Below are positions 54,154 through 62,977 of a DNA stretch of 64,000 nt, in pieces. A model generated the notes under the pieces. That model did not search any database, was not told the DNA's origin, and was given only the letters and a program-made list of their open reading frames with translations. The first letter of the stretch is position 1. The number at the start of each line of letters is the position of its first letter. Source of the stretch: Diplonema papillatum (lineage: Eukaryota; Euglenozoa; Diplonemea; Diplonemida; Diplonemidae); NCBI GenBank assembly GCA_030068145.1, contig JAPJBO010000056.1, positions 62,001-126,000 of the forward strand, in the 5' to 3' direction. The translations under genes and the position numbers were made by a program.

Positions 54154-55107
54154 ATGATCGTTTCCATTGAACTGGCTACAAAAGAAAGTACCCAAATAAA
54201 GGCACGAAACAAAATTCAAAAGCGTAAAATGCAATTCTGTATCGGCGTTACGTTTCACTGCTTTACGAAATATCTCCAAGTCCGCACGACGGAAGAGCGT
54301 GAGGAGAACGACAACAGCGAGACCGAAGAAAGCGACACCATCGACCTGAAGGAAGAAGACATGAAGTACAACGCCGACTTTATGACTAACGGCTCGCTGC
54401 AAACGTTCCACGAGTCCACAATACGGCCGCACCTGCTGGAATGCGGAAACCAGCTTGCAGAAAAGAAAGACGCTCCTTTCCTTAGGGGGGCTACCGGTGT
54501 CGCACGTCGCTGGTTTTATAAGGAGCGCGACGACGAGACGGAAGTGCTCAACGACGCGGGACTACAAAAGGTCGTCGAAAAGAAGTTGAACCTCCATATA
54601 GTGGTCCGTTTGGAGCTGAAAAAGCACTCGGCAAAGCACGTCCGAAAGCACCTGCTAACACACGACGCGGAAGTGCACGACAACTCATACACATCGCGGG
54701 CGGACAGTAGCTCGATGATTACGAACAAGTTGGAGGAGGCGCTGTGTGACAGGTTCGGCAAGGTGGGGCTGAAGTTCGGACCCTCTTGGGTGCTTTGTAT
54801 TTGTGGCACAAAGGTCAGCAACCCGCCGGACAGGCTTTCTGACGGGACGTCGTTTGTACGACACGGTTGTCGATGCCCGAAGTTCGCCAAGAAGCTGTCA
54901 AAGAACGCGAAAGCAGACCTAAAAGCTTTCAGAGAAAAAGAAGCTGCTAAAAATAAGAAGAAGGTGGCGGCCAGGAAGGATCTCACAAGGGGCATGTCCG
55001 AACAAGAAAAGGCCAACGCCAAAAAGATGTTTGAAATGGTTGGCTTCAAACGAAAGGCAGACGAGGAAGCAGAGGTCGAGAACCCACGCAAAGAGGCAAA
55101 AATCTAG
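54154..55107 (+). CDS. Transposon ORF1: basic protein with CxC...HxCxC motif
   Basis: 317 residues from ATG 54,154. Composition: N-terminal basic stretch, acidic patch (TEEREENDNSETEESDTIDL), a central region without recognised fold, a Cys cluster (LCICGTKVSNP ... RHGCRCPKF: C-x-C and H-x-C-x-C, about 20 residues apart) that could bind zinc, and a long Lys-rich helical tail (KNKKKVAARKDL; KRKADEEAEVENPRKEAKI) that looks DNA-binding or nuclear. No family recognised. It lies in the same orientation 210 bp upstream of ORF2; the TTTGTTGCAG at about 55,320-55,329 could be an acceptor that fuses the two. Confidence 0.65.
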   Translation: MIVSIELATKESTQIKARNKIQKRKMQFCIGVTFHCFTKYLQVRTTEEREENDNSETEESDTIDLKEEDMKYNADFMTNGSLQTFHESTIRPHLLECGNQLAEKKDAPFLRGATGVARRWFYKERDDETEVLNDAGLQKVVEKKLNLHIVVRLELKKHSAKHVRKHLLTHDAEVHDNSYTSRADSSSMITNKLEEALCDRFGKVGLKFGPSWVLCICGTKVSNPPDRLSDGTSFVRHGCRCPKFAKKLSKNAKADLKAFREKEAAKNKKKVAARKDLTRGMSEQEKANAKKMFEMVGFKRKADEEAEVENPRKEAKI

Positions 55108-55373
55108 CTTTCTGGTGATAGCCTCCATCGTAAAGGCATTTCTTTTTTTGTGTGTTCCCGACGATCAATTATAGTTTTTTGTTGTCTCAATTCTCTTTTG
55201 TTCTGGATGTCCATTGGAAGCGACGGCCTGTCTATCCGGCGGCAACTCGGGTATTCGACTAGCTGACGAAGAGAAATTAACGTTTGTAATGTCGGTGTGT
55301 TCAAAACCAATGCAGGGGTTTGTTGCAGGAAAAGGAACGAGAGCGAGTCAGGAAAGCCTGGAACAACGGGGAG

Positions 55374-57680
55374 ATGAAGATTGACGTTACTTTCGTGAAG
55401 CCGTGTGGAATGCGCCATGAAGGTTTTCTCGTCGAGAATGCTGACTGGAACGCTATCGTAGGACTTGCGAAGTCGGTTGGCTACGCGCTTGCTGGGACAT
55501 ATGTGCGCCTCGCTACCGGCCCCCCTTCAACAGTTTGTCTGGCCGACTGTCCTGTTGTTCTCAAGGAGGACTTGTGGAAGCTCAGTTGCGGCCATTGCGT
55601 GCTTGTACCAGTCCTCGACAAGAATCGCGCTGTGGTGACGGACGGCGGAGGCCTGGCCGACGGAGAACTGCGAGGTATCGTAGACAGCCTGATGGCGGAA
55701 GATGTCAAGATCCGACGCATACCCCGGGTACTCCTCATTATCCAGCGAGTAAAAGTGAGTCGTTTCAGGGTTGAGCGAGCATGGCAGAGCAACCTGGTTG
55801 CGCGTGATATCTCGTTTTTGTGTGCCATCGAAGACAAGGATGTCGCCTTGCAGCACGATAGCACACCTGTTAACGAGAATTGGCATGCAATCCACTTGAC
55901 AGCAACTTGGATGCAAGGAACATCACAAAGGCACCATTTCCTGAAGGCGTGCCTTTCAACCGTGCACGATGGCAGCATGGTGGAAGACGCAGTGACAGAA
56001 ATCTGTTGCTACTTCTCGTCTCTCACGCAAGAACTTCGAGGGCTTGGCGTTCTCGGCCCTGATGCCTTTTTCGAGCAAGACCGCTTCTGCTGTATGTTTA
56101 CGGACCGCGGAGCAGGTGTGGGGGGCCTCAAACAACCCCGGGTATACGAACCAGTGCACAGGTTGCATCGGACGATGAGCAGGGTTGTGACCGAGCTCAA
56201 GATTGGGAAGGAGATGACGTTCCTGTGTGCAGCAGCGAACGACGTGGCATCTTCACCTGCATTTGCTGTATGGCTGCGGGAACAGGGCGGCCCGGAGTTG
56301 AAAGGTGTGTTGTGGCAGAGGGCGACGACAGGGAGATTCGGAACGTCCTGGGCAGCCGCGTGGTCTCTATCATGCACCGTTGGTCAGAAGACCCTATTGG
56401 GATGGTACTTGGACTTCCTCGGCAGCTTTGATGAAACGACAGAGTATTCGAAAAAAAAGAAGAATATCGTCATGTACCTGACTCCTCGTGGTACCCAGGA
56501 GCGCTTCCGTCGAATAGGTTTAGCATTTGAGATCATTGCATATCCGGCGTTGAGGCGAATCTGGCAGTACGCTGGGGAAGAAGTACTCGACGACGACTTT
56601 ACTGCCGGCTTTGCCAGCGATTTGATGGCTACCCTGGGTCTCTATTTCACAAAAATTCGAACTGGAAAGGACATTTTCGGGAATCCGCTGTGGATGGAAA
56701 AAGCGAGACGAGGTGTGACATTTCCTACGAAGGCCCCGGAAGTAAAGTTTGTGTGCCAGCGGAACTCCGTTCAGCAGTTCATTCGGCGTATGAAAGCCCA
56801 CTTAGACGCGGCTGGCTCTATTGCGAGCTATTACGGAGGTCCCGGCGTGCAGATGCCAACCATTAAACCCATAGACGAGGCAACAGATTCAGCTTTCCTG
56901 TCTTCTGTTGCCCACAGGTTTGCCTGCGGCATTGTTGCAGAGCTGACCATGTACAGCAAGGCAACAGCGGATACCCCAAGACCCGTAAAGCTAGGACCGA
57001 GTCTCATAGAGGGCACCGTTGGATCCATGAAACGTCACCTGCAACAGCAGACAAACACGCGCATCCGCGATGAATGCATCAGGGCAAAGCTATCGAGCAC
57101 CAACGCTCACCTGAGCATTCACCAGCCCTACCCAAAGACAATTCAGCAATATGCTGCGCAAAGGATAGAAACTATCCAGGCGAGGAAAGACCGATGCGGT
57201 TTGCTGAAGTTGACCCACTACAAGGCGAAGCAAGTTTCTCATGACGACAGGAAAAAGTGGCAGGCAGAACGCAATGACTTCATCAAAAGGATTCCTTGGC
57301 GATTCGATGCAGACAGTCATTGGCGAAAGGATGCGCTTGTGCAGCAAGCTGAACGGCGAGGTATCAAGTCCTGCCAAAACTGGAGCAAAGACAAGCTTGT
57401 GTCTGCATGTCAGGAAGCTGATGAGAAGTTGCTTCTTGACGAGCTAAAACAGCACGCCCTTGCCCGAAGCATGCGATTCCGGGCTAATGTTGTTGCTGGC
57501 AAGTTGCTCCATGACCTGGAACAGAAGGATGCAAAAACCGAAGAACCCGAGGCTTTGCCGCGTCCGAGGTCTCCCTCCCGGCAGCGAAAGAAGCAACCCC
57601 AAGAAGACGAGCCCCCCCTGAAAAAGGTGCGCTTCGAGACAGCTAATAGCGAGGATAGTGAAAGCAGCGAGGAGATGTAG
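55374..57680 (+). CDS. Transposon ORF2: candidate transposase, unassigned family
   Basis: 768 residues from the first in-frame ATG (55,374); the open frame extends back to 55,320. The length and the context (only large protein of a TIR element) make it the likely transposase. No D-D-E/D triad can be assigned by eye; candidate acidic blocks are CMFTDRGAG, LGWYLDFLGSFDE and GEEVLDDDF, with a hAT-like but unproven TGRFGTSWAAAW motif. The C-terminal part has a SAP/HeH-like helix-loop-helix (HWRKDALVQQAERRGI, then NWSKDKLVSACQEAD), suited to DNA binding, and ends in a basic then acidic tail (RSPSRQRKKQP; SEDSESSEEM). No stop or frameshift, so possibly recently active. Confidence 0.7.
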   Translation: MKIDVTFVKPCGMRHEGFLVENADWNAIVGLAKSVGYALAGTYVRLATGPPSTVCLADCPVVLKEDLWKLSCGHCVLVPVLDKNRAVVTDGGGLADGELRGIVDSLMAEDVKIRRIPRVLLIIQRVKVSRFRVERAWQSNLVARDISFLCAIEDKDVALQHDSTPVNENWHAIHLTATWMQGTSQRHHFLKACLSTVHDGSMVEDAVTEICCYFSSLTQELRGLGVLGPDAFFEQDRFCCMFTDRGAGVGGLKQPRVYEPVHRLHRTMSRVVTELKIGKEMTFLCAAANDVASSPAFAVWLREQGGPELKGVLWQRATTGRFGTSWAAAWSLSCTVGQKTLLGWYLDFLGSFDETTEYSKKKKNIVMYLTPRGTQERFRRIGLAFEIIAYPALRRIWQYAGEEVLDDDFTAGFASDLMATLGLYFTKIRTGKDIFGNPLWMEKARRGVTFPTKAPEVKFVCQRNSVQQFIRRMKAHLDAAGSIASYYGGPGVQMPTIKPIDEATDSAFLSSVAHRFACGIVAELTMYSKATADTPRPVKLGPSLIEGTVGSMKRHLQQQTNTRIRDECIRAKLSSTNAHLSIHQPYPKTIQQYAAQRIETIQARKDRCGLLKLTHYKAKQVSHDDRKKWQAERNDFIKRIPWRFDADSHWRKDALVQQAERRGIKSCQNWSKDKLVSACQEADEKLLLDELKQHALARSMRFRANVVAGKLLHDLEQKDAKTEEPEALPRPRSPSRQRKKQPQEDEPPLKKVRFETANSEDSESSEEM

Positions 57681-57994
57681 CGCAGAAACGTCACAGGTTT
57701 GCAGACTGGGTTATTTCATCAAGATGTTGGAACCGTTTGACCGTCGAGATCCCACAAATTTCGCTTTCCAATTTCCGGAGGACGTGTGCCGTCTTGTTTT
57801 TTGATCGTTTTATTTTGTTTTTACGCAGTGTCTTCTTCTTCATCCTCTTGGCTTTCCGACCTTCGTGGGCCAAATATCATCAGAATTGTCCACATTGTGT
57901 GACAGAAAGGTGCAAAGTCGCTAGGAAGTGCTCACCAAGATCAAGAATCACAGCCCTGAAGTACTCAGCAAAAACTGAAAAAGCAAAAAAAAAA
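57681..57994 (+). other. 3' region of transposon ORF2
   Basis: AT-rich sequence after the stop, no further gene. Ends at a nested palindromic element. Confidence 0.4.
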
Positions 57995-59606
57995 GGGTAA
58001 GGTGCCTTAGGGGACTAGTCCCAATGTGAAATGTGCCCTTAGGGGACTAGTCCCACTTGGAAATTGTTACCTTGACTTTTGTCAGGGAAATGCACTTTGC
58101 AGATTTTGAGCAAATTTTGGAAATTTTCATTTTTTCCAGATTTTTGCAGATTTTGGCAGATTATGGCCATTTTTGCCCAGTTTTGCCGATTTTTCCAGAT
58201 TTTGGCCGATTTTTCCAGATTTTGGCCATTTTTGGCCATTCTTGCCGATTTTTCCAGATTTTGGCCGATTTTGCCGATTTTTCCAGATTTTGACCATTTT
58301 TGGCCATTTTTGCCGATTTTTCCAGATTTTGGCCGATTTTGCCGATTTTTCCAGATTTTGGCCATTTTTGGCCATTTTTGCCGATTTTTCCAGATTTTCC
58401 AGATTTTGACCATTTTTGGCCATTTTTGCCGATTTTTCCAGATTTTCCAGATTTTGACCATTTTTGGCCATTTTTGCCGATTTTTCCAGATTTGGGCCAA
58501 TTTTGCCGATTTTTCCAGATTTTGGCCAATTTTGCCGATTTTTCCAGATTTTGGCCAATTTTGCCGATTTTTCCAGATTTTTCCAGATTTTTCCAGATTT
58601 TGGCCATTTTCGGCCATTTTTGCCGATTTTTGGGGACTAGTCCCACTTGGAAATTGTTACCTTGACTTTTTACTTAGCAGATTTTGAGCAAATTTTGGAA
58701 ATTTTCATCTTTTCCACATTTTTGCAGATTTTGGCAGATTTTGGCCATTTTTGCCCATTTTTGCCGATTTTTGGCTTTTTGGAAGCTGCAAACGTCCAAT
58801 ACAAACTGGACAATACGGCAAACTCGGCCAAAATGGCCAAAATCTGGAACAATCGGCAAAAATGGTCAACATCTGGAAAATCTATAAAAATCGGCAAAAA
58901 TGGCCAAAAATGACCAAAAATGGCCAAATTCTGGAAAAATCAGCAAAAATGGCCAAAATCTGGAAAATGGCAAAAATGGCCGAAAATGGCCAAAAATGGT
59001 CAAAATCTGGAAAATCTGGAAAGATCGGCAAAAATATGCCAAAATCTGGAAAAATCGGCAAAAATGGCCAAACATGGTCAAAATCTGCAAAATCTGGAAA
59101 AATCGGCAAAAATGGCCAAAAATGACCAAAAATGGTCAAAATCTGAAAAATCTGGAAAAATCGGCAAAATTGGCCAAAAATGGCCAAAATCTGGAAAATC
59201 TGGAAAAATCTGGAAAAATCGGCAAAAATGGCCAAAAATGACCAAAAATGGTCAAAATCTGGAAAATCTGGAAAAATCGGCAAAATTGGCCAAAATGTGG
59301 AAAAATCGGCCAAAATGGCCAAAATCTGCCAAAATGTGGCAAAATCGGCCAAAATGGGCCAAAATCCGAAAAATCCGAAAAATCTGAAAATTTCCGAAAA
59401 CTTGCTAAAATTTTGCTAAGTACATTTCCCTGGCAAAAAGTCCAATGAAATTGTTTGCCCTTAGGGGACTTTTTCATTGGGAAGTACTGGGAAATGCACT
59501 TAGCAACTTTTTTGCAAATTCTTACCAGGAATTGTAATGCAAAATAGGGACTAGTCCCCTAAGGGCACATTTCACATTGGGACTAGTCCCCTAAGGCACT
59601 TTTCCC
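57995..59606. mobile_element. 1.6-kb palindromic element with satellite arms
   Basis: Terminal GGTGCCTTAGGGGACTAG... at 58,001 is mirrored by CTAGTCCCCTAAGGCAC ending at 59,599. CCTTAGGGGACTAGTCCC recurs several times. Left arm 58,100-58,640 is (TTTGCCGATTTTTCCAGATT + TTGGCCA)n; right arm 58,840-59,390 is its complement. The centre near 58,800 has a short unique segment. No gene; the frames (NRQKWPK... or FPDFGHF...) are array artefacts. Confidence 0.8.
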
Positions 59607-59754
59607 AAAAAAAAAACGACACCCCCCCCCCTGGTTGAACTACGGGGGAACTACGGGGAACTGGCCCACCGACCACACCATTTGTAGTTGTATTGTTTTC
59701 TCCCCCTCTAGCCTCCTTCGAAATGAGCACAAGGCAGTCCCTCGAGTATTTTCG

Positions 59755-60573
59755 CTACGGTATCCCCTCGTCCCAAAGAATACCCACGGGGGCGCATACC
59801 ATCGTCACGCCCCAGCCCCTGTAGAGGCCGCTCCACCCCTGCTCTCGGTAGATTTGTTTGAACGTGGCGGAGAACGATTGCGCGTCGCTGCCGCGCATGC
59901 GCGACCCGACGACGTCGGCGGGGAAGAACGCCGACCAGTACGCGCACCCGCCGAAGGCGCCGGACAGCGCGATGTACGCAGGGTGCAGCTCCTCTTTTTT
60001 GACGCCCTTCATCGAGCAGAAGATCTTGCAGAACATCTCGTACCCGCCGTACCACGCGGCGTTCCCGGGGATTTCGCGCAGCAGCATCGAGCTGTGCCCT
60101 TTGAACAGCGAAGCCACGCCGCCTGTGCGCACCGTGTCGACAGCGCAGTGCACGAAGTTGCGGTACTTCGCGCCCTGCAGCTGCATCAGGCACTTCACCC
60201 GCTCGACGGGCGACAGCACGTGTGCAACTGCCACCCCGCTGCAGCTCCCGCAGAGGGAAAGTTGAAGGAGGGACAGCTGCTCACCCTCCTTCACCCCGCA
60301 GTAGTTCCGCATGGTGCGCTGGGCGAGGCCGTACGCCCAGAAGAGCGTAGCGTTCTCTGCCATGGCGCCCGCGATGGGCGAGCCGACGCCCCTGTATATC
60401 CCGCGGACGCCGCCTTCGGCGAACGTCGACTTCAGGCAGTGCAGCGCGCCGGTGTACTTGCCGGTGACGTCGGTGTGCAGCCGCACCTTGACCGTGTCGA
60501 ACGGGTACTCGATCAGCTTCGAGCACATGCCGCTGATCGTGCCGGCCGCGACATCTTTAATGGCCGCGTCCAT
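59755..60573 (-). CDS. Mitochondrial carrier family (SLC25) protein
   Basis: 272 residues from the ATG at 60,573 (MDAAIKDVAAGTISGMCSKL), which places the first repeat at the usual distance. Three tandem carrier repeats with P-x-(D/E)-x-x-(K/R) signatures: PFDTVKVR (repeat 1), PVERVKCL (repeat 2), PADVVGSR (repeat 3, R position shifted). GIYRGVGSPIAGAMAENATL, LFKGHSSMLLREIPGNAAWY and GLYRGWGVTM are the companion motifs. The G-M-x-S-K-x-x-E-Y-P-F-D-T-V-K-V-R segment is most like ornithine/basic amino acid carriers; substrate remains an inference. The C-terminus (APVGILWDEGIP) is slightly short of the family norm, so a last exon may be missed. It lies 75 bp from the transposon end. Confidence 0.88.
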   Translation of the reverse strand: MDAAIKDVAAGTISGMCSKLIEYPFDTVKVRLHTDVTGKYTGALHCLKSTFAEGGVRGIYRGVGSPIAGAMAENATLFWAYGLAQRTMRNYCGVKEGEQLSLLQLSLCGSCSGVAVAHVLSPVERVKCLMQLQGAKYRNFVHCAVDTVRTGGVASLFKGHSSMLLREIPGNAAWYGGYEMFCKIFCSMKGVKKEELHPAYIALSGAFGGCAYWSAFFPADVVGSRMRGSDAQSFSATFKQIYREQGWSGLYRGWGVTMVCAPVGILWDEGIP

Positions 60574-61990
60574 GTGAGCAACGGGCGGGGGGTGTGTGGG
60601 TGGGGAAAAGTTCTTGCCCTCCCGCTGCCTCTTTCCCCCTCTGGCCCGGCTGCAAAAAGCCCGCGCAAAGCGGTGATTCTGAGATTGCAAGGAGTGGAAC
60701 CCAAATGGAAGTTAAGAGGGCGCCCGAGTCGCATCCGAAAAGCGGGCGTTGTCACCCCGAAAGCTGGAGGAGGGACAGCTGCTTGCCCTCCTTCACCCCG
60801 CAGTAGTTCCGCATGGTGCGCTGGGCGAGGCCATCTCGTCATGGCAACAATCCACGCTGTAGGTGGTATGTGTATACCATACCTACGTACTGTGTAGCAG
60901 CGTAGCATGTACACCGAGGTGTGTATACACAACCACGAGGACGCAGTAGCATGCTATGTATCTACATACGTAGGTGTATGTATACCATACGTAGTACCCT
61001 GTAGTACTACGTTGTATGCTAGCGGATTCGGGCAGAGCCCAAGCCAGCGATCTTTGCACTGCCACATTCTCATTCAAACCGGGTCGACTCGCGTTGAAAC
61101 CATAATTACGCAGTGCAGCTTGCATCGATCCATGGTAGTCATCACGCTGCTAGCTGAGGATAGTGGGGGGGAGCCACATGGTACGCTGGCGCAGCCCTGA
61201 CCGTAAACGTGCTGGGAAAGGCAAGTCACAACAAGCAACGCAGGCGGCTCAGGCATGTCGTCTGGCAAGGATGGAGGATAGGAACCGACGCGAGAACAGC
61301 AAAAGGGAGGAGGGCGGAAGTCGAAACCCCACTGTCCAGCAGGGACGCGCGGCCCTTTACGGGCCCGCGCTCCGTTTTTGGTTCTTAAGATCTTTGAACG
61401 GACCTCCGAATTCGACGGTACTGCCGCCCGGGTTCAGCTGCGGCAGCCTACTTTTGTTTCGCGAAAGCGCAACAGAAAGCGGCGGAGAAAGGTGTAGATA
61501 TAGCGCCGCCGCGGGGGTATAAAGATGCTAGGGGGGGGGTTCTAGAAGATTTGGTTCACGTAGCGAAAAGCTGGTATAGTGTGGTACTCATTTGCATGCA
61601 ATGACTCCCCACTAACGCAACAAGACGACGAAGATTCGCGATCTTTTATGAGACGTTTGGATGGAGGTATACTTTCCGTACTGGGTTGGACCCGGTCAGA
61701 GGGGTTCACAACTATTCCATCGACAGCATTTTGAGCGTTCCCGTCGAATAGTAGAGCCCAAAGGTCATATGGTCAAGGGTAACACAACTGCACGTAGTTG
61801 ACCAGTGGATGTCGTCGGAGCTGTCATCTTAGGTACATCGAGCATAGACACACCACCATCTTCCGCCAAGCATCCGAGAACTGTCGGAACAGAGTGTGCT
61901 TTGGTTGATGTGCTTCTTGGCCTGCGAGTATTAGGTGACCATGCCTTCTCGAACGCACCGCTGCGAGTTGGTCTGTGCGCCTGGAGCGAG
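60574..61990. other. Intergenic; carrier fragment and palindrome-rich block
   Basis: 60,765-60,832 is a near-identical copy of 60,266-60,340 of the carrier gene. 60,855-61,020 is full of GTATACATAC-type palindromes (GTGTATACCATACCTACGTA, CATACGTAGGTGTATG). 61,530-61,800 shows nothing. Confidence 0.55.
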
Positions 61991-62195
61991 CACTCGACGG
62001 CCGGCAGCTTCGCCTCTTCGGCACGCATTTTGAACAGCATGGCACGAACCACCGTGCGCACGTGGCAGCGGAAGTGGTTCAGCACCACGGTGTTGGCGCA
62101 CGACTCCACCCAGCGGCCACCGCCCCGGGATAGATGGTGGTGTGAGCAGATGGTGGCGTGAGTGAAGCCCAGCTCACTGACTTGGCTTGCAAGCT
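61975..62195 (-). pseudogene. Duplicated 3' fragment of the TIP30-like gene
   Basis: Closely matches 62,339-62,530 (GRWVESCANTVVLNHFRCHV, then RAMLFKMRAEEAKLPAVE) but has point changes, a shortened Tyr-Lys side and no flanking exons. A local duplication downstream of the intact gene. Confidence 0.85.
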
Positions 62196-62260
62196 TGTTG
62201 TTGCTAATCCGTTGACTTGGCCTGCAGGCGCCTTCCCAACACATCGCCCGGGCCGTTTGC

Positions 62261-62977
62261 TCAAACAACCTTGTCGAACAGAGCATCCTTCCCGCCGACC
62301 GTCTCGACAAATTTTTTGATCGCCGCGTTTTCCACAAACTCGACGGCCGGCAGCTTCGCCTCGTCGGCACGCGTTTTGAACAGCATGGCACGGGCCACCG
62401 TGCGCACGTGGCAGCGGAAGTGGTTCGGCACCACGGTGTTGGCGCACGACTCCACCCAGCGGCCGCCGCCTCTCCCGGCGAGCAGCCCCGGGCGGTAGAT
62501 GGTGGTGTGCGCGAAGCCCAGCGCGGTGGCTTCGTTTTCGAGCTTGCCCTTGGTCTGCGGATACAGCAGCCAGCTGCTGGCGCTGGCACCCTGGGAGGAG
62601 ACCAACTGGTAGTGTCCGACGCCGGTTTGCTTCATCAACTTCGCCGCAGCGAGGTTGTAGTCGAAGTCGACCTTTTTGAAGGCTTCTGCGCTGCCTGCGT
62701 CCTTCCTGGTCGTGCCGAGGGCGCTGAACCCGTGCGTGAAGCCGCCTTCGAACGCCGCCGGGTCCATCGCGTCGTGGTCCAGCACGCGCTGGTCGAGCCG
62801 CGGGCTGGTGGCGGGCAGCCCGTAGTAGTCGGGGCTCCGCTCCTTCCGCACCAGCACGCGCACCGCTGCGAAGTCGCCGGACTCGCACAACTCGCGCACC
62901 AGCTCCTTCCCGATCATGCCGGTGCCGCCCAGCACGATCGCCTTCTTCGCGGGGGCGGCATCCTGCTCGGCCGACAT
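62261..62977 (-). CDS. TIP30/HTATIP2-like NAD(P)-binding oxidoreductase
   Basis: 238 residues from the Met at 62,977 (MSAEQDAAPAKKAIVLGGTG), very close to the ~240 of human HTATIP2. Atypical SDR fold: Rossmann GGTGMIGKEL, an acidic/basic strand-2 end (VLVRKER), the FSALGTTRKDAGS motif characteristic of the TIP30 group, the Ser of LVSSQGAS and the Y-x-x-x-K of YPQTKGK, then IYRPGLLAGRGGGRW. All catalytic elements are present. An alternative start 11 codons upstream (63,010) is possible. Single exon; no sign of decay. Confidence 0.88.
   Translation of the reverse strand: MSAEQDAAPAKKAIVLGGTGMIGKELVRELCESGDFAAVRVLVRKERSPDYYGLPATSPRLDQRVLDHDAMDPAAFEGGFTHGFSALGTTRKDAGSAEAFKKVDFDYNLAAAKLMKQTGVGHYQLVSSQGASASSWLLYPQTKGKLENEATALGFAHTTIYRPGLLAGRGGGRWVESCANTVVPNHFRCHVRTVARAMLFKTRADEAKLPAVEFVENAAIKKFVETVGGKDALFDKVV

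Larger units (their letters stand above)
53354..59680 (+). mobile_element. 6.3-kb TIR DNA transposon with two ORFs and 5-bp TSD
   Basis: Left end TGGTGTGATCGGT (53,354-53,366). Right end ACCGACCACACCA (59,668-59,680), whose complement TGGTGTGGTCGGT matches 12 of 13 bases. TTTGT directly precedes the left end and follows the right end. Removing the element and one TTTGT restores AAGACCCACTTTGTAGTTGT, matching the complement of 29,931-29,957. A 28-bp segment (53,380-53,407) is repeated in direct orientation at 59,639-59,666. Contains two plus-strand ORFs and two nested TIR elements. A 5-bp TSD is known for a few superfamilies (e.g. Transib), but ends and proteins do not obviously match them. 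Confidence 0.85.

Noticed and set aside
58039..59477. Frames rich in NRQKWPK or FPDFGHF repeats
   Set aside because: Products of the satellite arms of the palindromic element.
53380..59666. 28-bp direct repeats taken as the target-site duplication or LTRs
   Set aside because: They lie inside the TIR/TSD boundaries confirmed by the empty site, so they are subterminal repeats.
59635..60897. 420-residue plus-strand frame opposite the carrier gene
   Set aside because: Shadow of the minus-strand mitochondrial carrier, which has three intact signature motifs.
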